Below, piece by piece: positions 12,207 through 22,416 of a DNA stretch of 64,000 bases. The stretch lies in NCBI RefSeq assembly GCF_010131535.1, contig NZ_WUBS01000021.1:23116-87115 (forward strand), written 5' to 3'. Every line of letters begins with the position of its first letter. Within the stretch, counting starts at the first letter, position 1. The DNA comes from Acerihabitans arboris (GTDB lineage: Bacteria > Pseudomonadota > Gammaproteobacteria > Enterobacterales > Enterobacteriaceae). Below the pieces are notes generated by a model. The model had not been told where the DNA came from, searched no databases, and saw only the letters and a list, made by a program, of their open reading frames with translations. Made by a program: the position numbers and the translations under genes.

Positions 12207-12414
12207 GTTGCTCATTCACCCCGATATGACAGGCCGTTTTCACTTAACCAACGGCAATGCTTCATAACTACCGAATGACGCCAAAGAACGGTGCCTATCG
12301 TCCAACCATACCGATAATTGCCTCACGGCTTTATCATCCACAGGGCGACACGTTGAGTGAGGCACCCCCTATTTCGCTAAAAAAGCACTTGCCCCCGGGT
12401 TAAGTGCTTTTTTT
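12206..12414 (+). ncRNA. glmY: Small RNA GlmY
   Basis: In E. coli GlmY is a small RNA decoy that binds the adaptor RapZ and so spares the homologous GlmZ from RNase E, raising glucosamine-6-phosphate synthase (GlmS). The predicted 5' end AGTTGCTCATTCACC closely follows E. coli GlmY, and the gene lies in the conserved slot between purL and glrK. It ends in a strong intrinsic terminator (12-bp A/T-flanked stem, 12379-12390 with 12402-12413, then Ts). The predicted length of about 209 nt is somewhat above that in E. coli. The body between is less conserved, so the exact RapZ-binding structure is not judged here. Confidence 0.82.
12379..12414 (+). terminator. Intrinsic terminator of glmY
   Basis: AAAAAAGCACTT pairs with AAGTGCTTTTTT around an 11-nt C/G-rich loop, with a T-run at the 3' side. 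It separates glmY from glrK, 70 bp downstream. Confidence 0.9.
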
Positions 12415-12483
12415 GTGCTTTCTTCAGGCCACCGAACCGGATAGCATCGGCAAAGACTTTGGCGGCAATCACAGGATGATTTT

Positions 12484-13911
12484 TTGAAGACGTGGCGTCC
12501 GTTTCCCCGATCCCTGAGGCAGTTGGTGATCCTGGCCTTTACCCTGGTGCTGTTGCCCCTGCTGCTGCTGGCTTACCAGGCCTGGCAAAGCCTGGATAAC
12601 CTTAGCGAGCAGGCGGCGGATATCAACCGCACCACGCTGTCGGACGCCCGGCGCATCGAATCCATGGGCAGCGTGGCGCTGGAGATGGAGCGCAGCTATC
12701 GCCAGTATTGCGTGCTGGACGATGAAACCCTGGTCACGCTCTACCAAAACCAACGGCGGCAGTATGCGCAAATCCTGAACGTGCGCGCCGGCGCGCTGCC
12801 CGATCAACGCTACTATCAGCGGCTGACGCAGCTGCTCGATCAGCTTGCCGGCATCCAGTGCGAGAACAGCGGGCCGAGCGCCCGGGCGTCCGCGCTGCTC
12901 AGGGATTTTTCCCACGCCAATAGCGATATGGTGCAGGCCACGCGCAATAATATCTTTGCCCGCGGCCAGCAGCTCCAGCAGGCCATCGCCGAGCGCGGGC
13001 GTTTTTTTGGCTGGCAGGCGCTGTTGTTATTTATGTTTAGCCTGCTGCTGGTGATTCTGTTTACCCGCATGATTATCGGCCCGGTGAAAATGGTCGAGAA
13101 AATGATCAACCGGCTCGGGCGGGGACGGCCCCTGGACGATCGCGTCTCGTTTACCGGCCCGCGTGAAATCCAGTCGCTGGCGCAGCGGATCCTATGGCTG
13201 AATGAACGCTTATCCTGGCTGGAATCCCAGCGCCATGAGTTTTTGCGCCATATCTCCCATGAGTTGAAAACGCCCCTGGCCAGCCTGCGCGAGGGCACCG
13301 CGCTGCTGGCGGACGAGGTGGCCGGGCCGCTAACGCCTGATCAACAGGACGTGGTCGCCATCCTGGACAGCAGCAGCCGCCATTTGCAGCTGTTGATCGA
13401 GCAGCTGCTCGACTACAATCGCAAGCTGGCCGACAGTCCGGCGGAATATGAGGATATCGCCCTGCGCGAGATGATCGACCGGGTGATTACCGCCCATAGC
13501 CTGCCGGCCCGTTCAAAAGACATCCATACCCTGGTGGAACTGGCGTGCGGGCGCGTCAGGGCGCAGCCGGTGCTGTTAATGCGCGTGCTGGACAATCTCT
13601 ACTCCAATGCGGTGCACTACGGCCCGGAATCCGGTAAAATTTGGATCCGCAGCCGCCAGGAATCGGGATGCCTAGTCCTGGAGGTCGCCAACAGCGGCGA
13701 GCCGATACCGCCGGCGGAGCAAACCATGATTTTTGAACCGTTTTACCAGGGCCGTATCCAGCGCAAAGGCGCGGTAAAAGGCAGCGGCCTGGGGTTGAGC
13801 ATCGCCCGGGATTGCATTCGCCGGATGAACGGCGAGCTTAACCTGGTGACGGTGGACTACGCCGGGGTCTGCTTTCGGATAGAATTACCCTTAACCGCCG
13901 AGAATGAATAA
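12484..13911 (+). CDS. glrK: Two-component sensor histidine kinase GlrK (QseE)
   Basis: Inner-membrane sensor that phosphorylates GlrR and so controls glmY; in enterohaemorrhagic E. coli it is called QseE. The 475 residues show transmembrane helices at about 13-32 and 177-197 around a periplasmic region, a HAMP linker (about 200-245), the HisKA box FLRHISHELKTPLAS with the phospho-accepting histidine 259, and an HATPase domain with DNLYSNAVHYG and GSGLGLSIARD. The start is TTG with AGGA about 10 bp before it, and MKTW matches the E. coli N-terminus. First gene of glrK-qseG-glrR. Confidence 0.95.
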   Translation: MKTWRPFPRSLRQLVILAFTLVLLPLLLLAYQAWQSLDNLSEQAADINRTTLSDARRIESMGSVALEMERSYRQYCVLDDETLVTLYQNQRRQYAQILNVRAGALPDQRYYQRLTQLLDQLAGIQCENSGPSARASALLRDFSHANSDMVQATRNNIFARGQQLQQAIAERGRFFGWQALLLFMFSLLLVILFTRMIIGPVKMVEKMINRLGRGRPLDDRVSFTGPREIQSLAQRILWLNERLSWLESQRHEFLRHISHELKTPLASLREGTALLADEVAGPLTPDQQDVVAILDSSSRHLQLLIEQLLDYNRKLADSPAEYEDIALREMIDRVITAHSLPARSKDIHTLVELACGRVRAQPVLLMRVLDNLYSNAVHYGPESGKIWIRSRQESGCLVLEVANSGEPIPPAEQTMIFEPFYQGRIQRKGAVKGSGLGLSIARDCIRRMNGELNLVTVDYAGVCFRIELPLTAENE

Positions 13912-13913
13912 CC

Positions 13914-14711
13914 ATGACTTTATGCATCACGCCGGCGATTGACAGGTTGGCATATTGCCTGGATCGCCTGATTCATTTCACCTGGCCCGTGGCATCGTTA
14001 CGCGCGGCGCTGCGTCCGGTTTGGCTGCTGCCCGTGCTGCTGGCGGGTTGCCAGGGTCATCCCGCCCATCGCGATCTTGCCCATTCGCCCGCCGCCCAGG
14101 TACAGCCGGCCTCGCCGCCAAACCGCTTTGCCGCCGAGTGCAATGAGCTCTGGCAAACCGATGATGAAACCAGCCTGGCCGCCCCGGACTATTGGCTGCG
14201 CGCCATGCAGTGCGCGGAGCGTATCACGCCGACCCAGGCGCGCGCCCAAGCCGAGCAGCAGTCGGGCGAGACCTGGCATGACGCCTTCAGGCAAAGTATT
14301 TTGCTGAATTCCGCCGGCATCAGCGTGATTGAGCGCCGCCAGTCCTACCAGCATCTGCTGGGATTCCGTTCCCAGTTTCCCGCGGCCGTATATCCGCTGT
14401 TTAAAATGTGGCGCCAGCAGCAGGCGTTGCGCCTGCTGCTGGCGGACGAGCGCAGCCGCAGCCAGCGGCAGCAGGAAAGTAGCGCCAGCCAGATAGACCT
14501 GATGCGCATCCAGCAAATTGAGCTGCAGCGCAAACTGGACGTGACCACCCGCAAGCTGCAAAACCTGACGGAGATTGAACAACGTTTATCCGCCCGCAAG
14601 CAGCAGTCGCCGGATATGCCCGACAACGACGATAACGATACGGCATCGTCGCCGGGCGGCGGCGCGGCGGGTCACGTATCCACCGGGCAACAACAGGGAA
14701 CCGGTAAATAA
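13914..14711 (+). CDS. qseG: Outer-membrane lipoprotein QseG of the GlrK/GlrR system
   Basis: Lipoprotein that interacts with GlrK and is needed for full kinase activity. A lipobox LLAGC lies near residue 46, giving a long leader; the true start could be internal. The mature part contains the conserved PDYWLRAMQCAERITPTQAR stretch, a coiled-coil-like region rich in Q, R and E (about 165-225, ending KLDVTTRKLQNLTEIEQRLS), and an unstructured tail. At 265 residues it is about 28 longer than E. coli QseG, mostly at the N-terminus. It begins 3 bp after glrK and its stop overlaps the glrR start by one base. Confidence 0.88.
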   Translation: MTLCITPAIDRLAYCLDRLIHFTWPVASLRAALRPVWLLPVLLAGCQGHPAHRDLAHSPAAQVQPASPPNRFAAECNELWQTDDETSLAAPDYWLRAMQCAERITPTQARAQAEQQSGETWHDAFRQSILLNSAGISVIERRQSYQHLLGFRSQFPAAVYPLFKMWRQQQALRLLLADERSRSQRQQESSASQIDLMRIQQIELQRKLDVTTRKLQNLTEIEQRLSARKQQSPDMPDNDDNDTASSPGGGAAGHVSTGQQQGTGK

Positions 14712-16048
14712 TGAGCCAACATCAATCCGCCCATTTATTATTAGTCGACGACGATACCAGCCTGCTGAAACTGCTGGGCATGCGCCTGACCAGCGAAGGT
14801 TTTACCGTGACTACCGCCGAAAGCGGCCAGGAAGCCCTGCGCCTGCTGGCGCGGGAAAAAATCGATCTGGTGATAAGCGATTTGCGCATGGATGAAATGG
14901 ACGGACTGGCGCTGTTCGGCGAAATCCAGCGCCATCAGCCCGGCATGCCGGTGATTATCCTGACCGCCCATGGCTCCATACCCGACGCGGTGGCCGCCAC
15001 GCAAAAAGGCGTCTTCGGTTTCCTGACCAAACCGGTGGACCGGGATGCCTTATACCAGGCTATCGACCATGCGCTGCAGCTATCGATGCCGGCCGGCGAC
15101 GACAGCTGGCGCGAGTCCATCGTGACCCGCAGCCCCATGATGCTGCGGCTGCTGGAGCAGGCCAAAATGGTGGCGCAGTCGGATGTCAGCGTGTTGATTA
15201 ACGGCCAGAGCGGCACCGGCAAGGAGATCCTGGCGCAGGCCATCCATGCCGCCAGCCCGCGCGCCAAGCATCCCTTTATCGCCATTAACTGCGGCGCGCT
15301 GCCCGAACAACTGCTGGAGTCGGAACTGTTCGGCCACGCCAAGGGCGCGTTTACCGGCGCGGTCAGCAGCCGGGAAGGGCTGTTCCAGGCGGCGGCGGGG
15401 GGGACGTTGTTCCTCGACGAAATCGGCGATATGCCGTTATCCCTGCAGGTCAAGTTATTGCGGGTATTGCAGGAGCGCAAGGTGCGCCCTCTGGGCAGCA
15501 ATTGGGATGTGGACATCGACGTCAGGATCATCTCCGCCACCCATCGCGATCTGCCCAAGGTCATGGCCGGGGGCGAGTTTCGCGAAGATCTGTATTATCG
15601 CCTGAATGTGGTCAGCCTGAAATTGCCGGCGCTGCACGAGCGGGCCGAGGATATTCCGGTGCTGGCCAATCATTTGCTGCGCGCGGCGGCGCTGCGTCAC
15701 AAGCCGTTTGTGCGCAGCTTTTCCACCGACGCCATGAAGCGCCTGATGGCGGCCAGTTGGCCGGGCAATGTACGCCAGCTGGTTAACGTGATAGAACAGT
15801 GTGTAGCCCTGACGTCGGCCCCGGTTATCAGCGAAGCGCTGGTGGAACAGGCGCTGGCAGGGGAAAATACCGTCCTGCCGACGTTTGTTGAGGCCAGGTT
15901 GCAATTTGAATTACATTATCTGCGTAAATTATTGCAGATCACCAAAGGTAACGTTACCCAGGCGGCGCGCATGGCCGGCCGTAACCGCACTGAATTTTAT
16001 AAACTTTTGTCACGTCATGAGCTGGACGCTAACGACTTTAAAGCCTAA
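14711..16048 (+). CDS. glrR: Sigma-54-dependent response regulator GlrR (QseF)
   Basis: Activator of sigma-54 transcription from glmY. Receiver domain at residues 1-120 with phospho-acceptor Asp57 (ISDLRMDEMDG), AAA+ domain at about 135-370 with Walker A GQSGTGKE (165-172) and the sigma-54-contacting GAFTGA loop (212-217), and a C-terminal Fis-like helix-turn-helix (NVTQAARMAGRNRTEFYKLL). The 445 residues match E. coli. Two perfect copies of its operator lie in front of glmY in this window. Overlaps qseG by one base; glnB follows 63 bp on. Confidence 0.96.
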   Translation: MSQHQSAHLLLVDDDTSLLKLLGMRLTSEGFTVTTAESGQEALRLLAREKIDLVISDLRMDEMDGLALFGEIQRHQPGMPVIILTAHGSIPDAVAATQKGVFGFLTKPVDRDALYQAIDHALQLSMPAGDDSWRESIVTRSPMMLRLLEQAKMVAQSDVSVLINGQSGTGKEILAQAIHAASPRAKHPFIAINCGALPEQLLESELFGHAKGAFTGAVSSREGLFQAAAGGTLFLDEIGDMPLSLQVKLLRVLQERKVRPLGSNWDVDIDVRIISATHRDLPKVMAGGEFREDLYYRLNVVSLKLPALHERAEDIPVLANHLLRAAALRHKPFVRSFSTDAMKRLMAASWPGNVRQLVNVIEQCVALTSAPVISEALVEQALAGENTVLPTFVEARLQFELHYLRKLLQITKGNVTQAARMAGRNRTEFYKLLSRHELDANDFKA

Positions 16049-16450
<402 letters not shown>

Positions 16451-16593
16451 TCCTCCTCTGGTTTCTCCGCTGCCGGCGTAATTTTCCTGCCGGGCGGGGA
16501 AGGCCCGTGGTCATGAAAAAATCCGCCGCCGGTGTGAAAAAATATCCCGATCCCGCCCAATCCCCGTACGTGCGCCGTTGCGGGCCTGGCGGG

Positions 16594-16609
16594 ACGGAAT
16601 CGTTTGCTT
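16594..16609. promoter_or_regulatory. Putative PurR box before glyA
   Basis: ACGGAATCGTTTGCTT resembles the PurR operator of E. coli glyA as I recall it (about 13 of 16 positions, with the CGTTTGC half exact). It lies 123 bp before the glyA ATG. The remainder of the 16451-16732 gap has no gene: E. coli carries hmp here. Confidence 0.55.
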
Positions 16610-16732
16610 AAAAACCGGCGCCGGCTCTATCGGAGCAGGGGCAAAAAAGTTTACACTATAGGCATAGCCCCAGCGGATTATTACAGTCTATTTTTCACCA
16701 TACAGCTACGCCAGCTGAGCCAGGAGAAGCGG

Positions 16733-17986
<1,254 letters not shown>

Positions 17987-18015
17987 CGGACCAGGCATTT
18001 GATTTCAGCAAACCC

Positions 18016-18040
18016 AAGCTCCCAAACCGGGAGCTTTTTT
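18016..18040 (+). terminator. Intrinsic terminator of glyA
   Basis: Perfect 8-bp stem AAGCTCCC/GGGAGCTT with a 5-nt loop and six or more Ts, starting 30 bp after the glyA stop and before the convergent csiE end. Confidence 0.92.
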
Positions 18041-18065
18041 ATGAGGGTCTCGTCGCGGGCGACGG

Positions 18066-19343
18066 CTAGCAGCTTCCGGTTGTGCCCGGGGTCTCAAGCA
18101 ACTGGCGGATGCGCTCCTGCTGCGCCTGCGCCAGCGGCAGGCGCACCAGCATCAGCGGTGGCGAAAACAACGGCAGCGGCATGGCGAACGAGGTCACCAC
18201 CAGCACGGTATTTTTGGGCGCGCCCTGCGCCTGGAACTCGTCCATCGCCTGAAACTTAATATTCAGGGGCAACAGCGTTAATTCGCGGATCTGCAGCTCC
18301 AGCATCTTCTCCTGCTCGCCCGCGCTTTTGGTCAGGATCACCACCTGTTTTTCCTGCAAATCATTATCCTGCATCAGCCAGGCGCCGAAGATGACCGCGA
18401 TAAGGCCCATCTCCTCGCGGGAGAAACGAATCCGGTAGGCGGCCTCGAACGGCATCACCGCCGCCCTGGCCGTGCGCAGCAGTCGGGGATATTTTTCTTC
18501 CACCTCCATTTGCAGGCTATTGTCGATGCCAACGTGGAAATGGCACCGCTCCAGCGCGGCGCTGAGATGTGAAAAAAGCTGGCCGGCCAGCATTTCCGGC
18601 TCGTTAAAACTCATGCCGGCCAGTTGCTCGAAGCGTCGCACCAATTCCTCCACCGCGCGCAGCAATTGCCGATCCTCGCCGGAGGGCGAACGGGCGCGGT
18701 GCGGGGTCTTAAGCCAGCGCGACAAAAGCGTCAGGCAAAACAGTTCGGCGGGAGGAACCGGCCAGTGGCGAAACATGTCCGCCACGGCGGCATATTCGGC
18801 TTTTTGCCGCAGCCACTGCTGCTGGTGCTGGTTAAATTCCGGATGATCGCCCAAAGGGCATTGGCTGAGGCTGTAACGCAGGTAAAGCGAGAGAAAGGCT
18901 CGGTCACAAGGGGCCGCGGGCCGGTCGATGAGCGCGGTAAACCGTTCCACCAGTTCATCTATCTGCTCAACGCTTGCCTGGAACGCCGCGGGCACCTTAA
19001 GCCAGTGCTGTTCCTGCAGCGGCAGGAAATAGCGGTTTACCTTATCCGCACACAGGCGCAACGCCCGGCGCATGCCTTCTATCAGGCACAATCGCCGGTT
19101 GAGAATAGTGCCTTCGATCCGGTAACTGCCGTCATGATGCGCGACCAGCTGGAGGTGGTAAATGCGCCGGATTTCGCTCTCGATATGAGCAAGATCGCGT
19201 CGGGTCGTGGATAAATCCTCGCCGTTATAACGGGCAAGGGCGACCAGTGACAACGATGGCAATGGCGCAAACAGCATCAAAAGTAAATGGCTACGGCGTT
19301 GTGGACCGGAAAGCGCTGGCACCGCTGGGGTGTTCAGGCTCAT
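18066..19343 (-). CDS. csiE: Stationary-phase-inducible protein CsiE
   Basis: A 425-residue protein aligning over its length with E. coli CsiE (426), a sigma-S and cAMP-CRP induced protein of unknown biochemical role. Recognisable shared stretches are DGSYRIEGTILNRRLCL, EEMGLIAVIFGAWLMQDNDL, and LRELTLLPLNIK-like and MPLPLFSPPLM motifs near the C-terminus. The C-terminal half resembles PTS regulation (PRD) domains, suggesting a relative of BglG/LicT-type regulators without an obvious RNA-binding part. It converges on glyA; in E. coli the hca and yph clusters lie between the two. Confidence 0.9.
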   Translation of the reverse strand: MSLNTPAVPALSGPQRRSHLLLMLFAPLPSLSLVALARYNGEDLSTTRRDLAHIESEIRRIYHLQLVAHHDGSYRIEGTILNRRLCLIEGMRRALRLCADKVNRYFLPLQEQHWLKVPAAFQASVEQIDELVERFTALIDRPAAPCDRAFLSLYLRYSLSQCPLGDHPEFNQHQQQWLRQKAEYAAVADMFRHWPVPPAELFCLTLLSRWLKTPHRARSPSGEDRQLLRAVEELVRRFEQLAGMSFNEPEMLAGQLFSHLSAALERCHFHVGIDNSLQMEVEEKYPRLLRTARAAVMPFEAAYRIRFSREEMGLIAVIFGAWLMQDNDLQEKQVVILTKSAGEQEKMLELQIRELTLLPLNIKFQAMDEFQAQGAPKNTVLVVTSFAMPLPLFSPPLMLVRLPLAQAQQERIRQLLETPGTTGSC

Positions 19344-19580
19344 AGATGTGATGCCCTTACGTTAACGAATATTGCTAATGATAGCGAAAGAATCCGCCCA
19401 TGAGAGGTTACGCGCTATTTTGTTTGCACGCTTTAAGCCCGGTCACACTTTAGCGGGCCTAATCGTTCATCTCGTTTATCCGGCGAGGGCGCCGCATGGC
19501 CCGGTTACAGAAAATCCCTTGCGGCCCGGTGCGGATTTCCGCTAGCATCTTTTTCGCCGGCACGAACACTCCAGGTATTA

Positions 19581-19617
19581 AATGTTATATCATAACGGTC
19601 GCGATATCTCTTATAAT
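19581..19617 (+). promoter_or_regulatory. Zur-like operator and -10 element at zevA
   Basis: GTTATATCATAAC (19584-19596) is a palindrome (GTTAT, 3 bp, ATAAC) flanked by AAAT, close to the core of enterobacterial Zur boxes (GTTATAnTATAAC). TATAAT at 19612-19617 follows at promoter distance, so bound Zur would cover the -35 region. The box overlaps the first ATG of the zevA-like gene. Confidence 0.6.
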
Positions 19618-20262
19618 GAGTCCCTTCGGCTGCTGTCGGTCGGGGTTTTATTGGCTGCCGCCGGTATTTTCAGCCGCCCGGCTTACGCCCATCCCCACAG
19701 CTTTATCGATATGAAAACCGACATTCAGACGCAGGACGACCGGCTCACCGGCTTAAAGATGACCTGGACCATGGATGAGATTACCTCGGCCGATGTGTTT
19801 TATGACGCCGGCGACGCCAAACCGGACTCCGTGACGTGGAAAAAGCTGGCGGCGGAGATCATGGCCAATGTGCTGGGCCAGCATTATTTCACGGAAGTGT
19901 ATCGGGACGGCAAAGCGGTGAAATTTGACAACCTGCCGACGGAATATCATCTTGAGCGCGTTGGCCTCAAGGCCCGGCTGATGTTTGTGCTGCCGCTGGC
20001 GCACCCGCCGCGGCTGGAAGGCGCGCCCATCGTATTTTCCACCTTCGATCCGACCTATTTTGTCGATATGACCTATGACGGTAAGCAGGCTATCAGCCTG
20101 CCGGCGGCCCTGGCGCCACGGTGCGGCATCGACCTGGCGACCCCCGCGCCCAACGCGTCGCTGCAACAATATGCGCTTTCGCTGGATAAAGCGGATGCGC
20201 CGCAGGCCGATATGGCGCTGGGTAAACAGTTCGCGCAGCGGGTGACGCTACAATGTCGTTGA
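19582..20262 (+). CDS. DUF1007 periplasmic metal-binding protein, ZevA-like
   Basis: A 226-residue exported protein of the DUF1007 family. A signal peptide (hydrophobic LLSVGVLLAAAGIF, cleavage likely after AYA near residue 36) is followed by an immediate histidine pair, HPHSF, probably a metal ligand. In Haemophilus influenzae the same two-gene pair is ZevAB, a zinc-uptake system. The stop overlaps the next gene by 10 bp. The ATG at 19582 lies inside a Zur-like palindrome and upstream of a TATAAT, so the true start may be a non-ATG codon further in (TTG 19651 or a CTG near 19630). The pair is absent at this place in E. coli. Confidence 0.75.
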   Translation: MLYHNGRDISYNESLRLLSVGVLLAAAGIFSRPAYAHPHSFIDMKTDIQTQDDRLTGLKMTWTMDEITSADVFYDAGDAKPDSVTWKKLAAEIMANVLGQHYFTEVYRDGKAVKFDNLPTEYHLERVGLKARLMFVLPLAHPPRLEGAPIVFSTFDPTYFVDMTYDGKQAISLPAALAPRCGIDLATPAPNASLQQYALSLDKADAPQADMALGKQFAQRVTLQCR

Positions 20263-21221
20263 TGCGATCCGGCAAAGCATCGCAGACCCCGGCCAATCCC
20301 TGGCTCGGCCTGTGGCCGTTTTGGTTGTTTTTGCTGATGCTGCTGGGCGCGCTGGGCTGGATATCGCTGCATTGGCCGCAGATCATGACGCAAAGCATAG
20401 AGTGGCAGCGGCGGCTGCATCAACAGATGGCGCAGCTAATGCAGCAGGTGCAGCTTGACCCCGGGCGGTATGGCGGCGCCTTGCTATTGTTCAGCCTGAC
20501 CTACGGCATCCTGCACGCGGTCGGCCCGGGGCATGGCAAGGTGGTGATCACCACCTATCTGGCCACCCATCCCTCGCGGTTAAAACTCAGCCTGGGCATG
20601 ACGCTGGCGGCCTCGCTGTTGCAGGGCGCCATGGCGATCGTGCTGGTCACTTTAGCGCTTTGGGTGCTGCGGCTTTCTTCCGGGTGGCTGCGCCTGGGTG
20701 AAATGTGGCTGGAGCGGGGCGGTTACCTGCTGATGGTACTGCTGGGCATGCTATTGTGCCGGCGCGCGGGCCTGCGGCTGTGGCGGACGGTCCGCCATCG
20801 CCATCCCCCCGGCTGCGGCTGCGGTCACCACCATCTGCCCGCCGACGATGCGCTACGGGCGGCCGACGGCCGGCGCACCCGGCTGGCGGTGGTGCTGGCC
20901 ATGGGCGTGCGTCCCTGTTCCGGCGCGGTGCTGGTGCTGCTGTTTGCCAAGCTATTGGGCGTCTATCTGTGGGGCGTGCTGTCGGCGCTGGCCATGGCGG
21001 CGGGAACGTCGTTAACGCTGGCGCTGATATCCATGCTGGTTTTTTTCGGCCGCCGCTATGCCGAGAACCTGACCCGCCGGCATACCAACGGCGCCGCGCG
21101 CGCCCTGGCATGGGTCGTTTTATCCCTGGCGGGCGGCGTATTATTGATCGTGGCCGGCGCGTTGCTCTACGGCGGCGCGCAACATGCCGTAACGTCCGGC
21201 CTCAGGCCTTTCAGCCATTGA
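20253..21221 (+). CDS. NicO-family nickel/cobalt/zinc transporter, ZevB-like
   Basis: A 322-residue inner membrane protein of the NicO (RcnA-type) family with about seven hydrophobic segments. The hallmark HAVGPGHGKVVITTYLA helix (residues about 89-105) carries the metal-binding histidines. A cytoplasmic or periplasmic His/Cys loop (RHRHPPGCGCGHHH, about 180-195) and MGVRPCSGA are also typical. Coupled to the DUF1007 gene by a 10-bp overlap, it likely moves the ion delivered by that partner. NicO proteins can be importers or exporters. The Zur-like operator favours zinc uptake, but this is inference. Confidence 0.8.
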   Translation: MSLMRSGKASQTPANPWLGLWPFWLFLLMLLGALGWISLHWPQIMTQSIEWQRRLHQQMAQLMQQVQLDPGRYGGALLLFSLTYGILHAVGPGHGKVVITTYLATHPSRLKLSLGMTLAASLLQGAMAIVLVTLALWVLRLSSGWLRLGEMWLERGGYLLMVLLGMLLCRRAGLRLWRTVRHRHPPGCGCGHHHLPADDALRAADGRRTRLAVVLAMGVRPCSGAVLVLLFAKLLGVYLWGVLSALAMAAGTSLTLALISMLVFFGRRYAENLTRRHTNGAARALAWVVLSLAGGVLLIVAGALLYGGAQHAVTSGLRPFSH

Positions 21222-21438
21222 TGTCGATGATCCCAGGCAATATAGAAAAAGGTTAACAACTCGGCTTTTGGACAACGCCACGTTTTAGCCGGCATAAGCC
21301 GGTAGGACATGAAAAGATGTTGACGCCTTGGAGCGAAAGGGATAAATATTTATGCCGCACAAAATTCCCCGCCGGCAGTTAACCGAATTGATATTAATGA
21401 CTGCGGGGAATCCTATATTATATGACGGCAATGTACTG

Positions 21439-22416
21439 TCAGGGCTGCACATCGTAGGTCCATAAAAAATAGATGGCGGATATAGTGGGGTTTTCTACCC
21501 AGGTTACTCTAAAAGAAGCATATAGCAAAAAATCAGGTGGGAAGACATAAATTCCACTACCGTCTGGCCCGGTTGGGACGGTGGCAAAAAAGCCAGGCTC
21601 CGGATAGATCCTGGTTATTTCCAATGTTTGATTGGGAATAATGGCATTGTTTCCTGCATATCTCAATGCCATGGTTAAATAGACTGTCCTGATATTAGGA
21701 AGTTCGACTTCGTCATTCCTGAAAAAATCAATTCTGTAGGGCTGATTGGAGTGGCGGGCTAAAAATTCAACAGGTAATATGTTTGATCTTAAAGTTACAG
21801 CTTCGTTAACCCTCCACTCAACTTCAGCCAAATATGTGCCTGGAATATACCTGTGCATGGCATAAGAAAATTCTCCGCTATTACCTATAACCCGGACAAC
21901 AGTGCTTGCTGTCGCTCCTATCGGATCGGTGAAATAAATCCATGCGTAATCATCATTGGGCGCAGGCTGGCCATTATACGCCAATCTGCCGGTCAAATAG
22001 ATGGTATCATCGAAATCAGCCAGGGCCGGTGCGCTTGAACGCTCAAGTAATATTGGATACGTCACCGGTACTTCAGTAAAGGAAATATAGGCCTGTTGCC
22101 TGACTGAATCATAGGTGGCGACCACGGTAACGGTTTCAACTTGTGTGCTGGTTAACCATACGGACGCCACGCCATTATTATTTGTCATCGCGCTGGTCGT
22201 TGATTGTCGATTCCCTTCAAATAGCGCGTCGCCGGTTACGTTAAAGTCGATTGTAGCGTTTGTTATATAATTGCCTGTTAATAAATCAATAAGGGTCGCA
22301 GTAACTTCATTAGTGGCGATGTCATTGGCCGGCGCGCCTGAAGTGGCGACTAGATTCATTGCCGGTAAGGCAAAAGGAATAGGGGAATAGGGCTCTGGTA
22401 GATAGTGATTATGCAT
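21439..22416 (-). CDS. Orphan protein with bacterial Ig-like (Big_1) domain
   Basis: A 325-residue protein, lower in GC than its neighbours. Residues about 15-115 look like an invasin/intimin-type Ig-like domain (VTATLIDLLTGNYITNATI…, NNNGVASVWLTSTQ, VTVVATY). The rest is beta-rich, with a second possible Ig-like part (DTIYLTGRLAYNGQPAPNDDY, GTYLAEVEW). There is no signal peptide, beta-barrel, LysM or anchor, so export cannot be shown. ATG 22416 is chosen because AAGAAGG precedes it by about 9 bp; a TTG at 22455 is in frame. It could be a secreted carbohydrate- or cell-binding protein, or a piece of a larger adhesin. Its base composition suggests transfer. Confidence 0.6.
   Translation of the reverse strand: MHNHYLPEPYSPIPFALPAMNLVATSGAPANDIATNEVTATLIDLLTGNYITNATIDFNVTGDALFEGNRQSTTSAMTNNNGVASVWLTSTQVETVTVVATYDSVRQQAYISFTEVPVTYPILLERSSAPALADFDDTIYLTGRLAYNGQPAPNDDYAWIYFTDPIGATASTVVRVIGNSGEFSYAMHRYIPGTYLAEVEWRVNEAVTLRSNILPVEFLARHSNQPYRIDFFRNDEVELPNIRTVYLTMALRYAGNNAIIPNQTLEITRIYPEPGFFATVPTGPDGSGIYVFPPDFLLYASFRVTWVENPTISAIYFLWTYDVQP

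Noticed and set aside
16604..16732. N-terminal extension of glyA
   Set aside because: The open frame runs upstream, but AGGAGAAG before ATG 16733 and the family N-terminus fix the later start.
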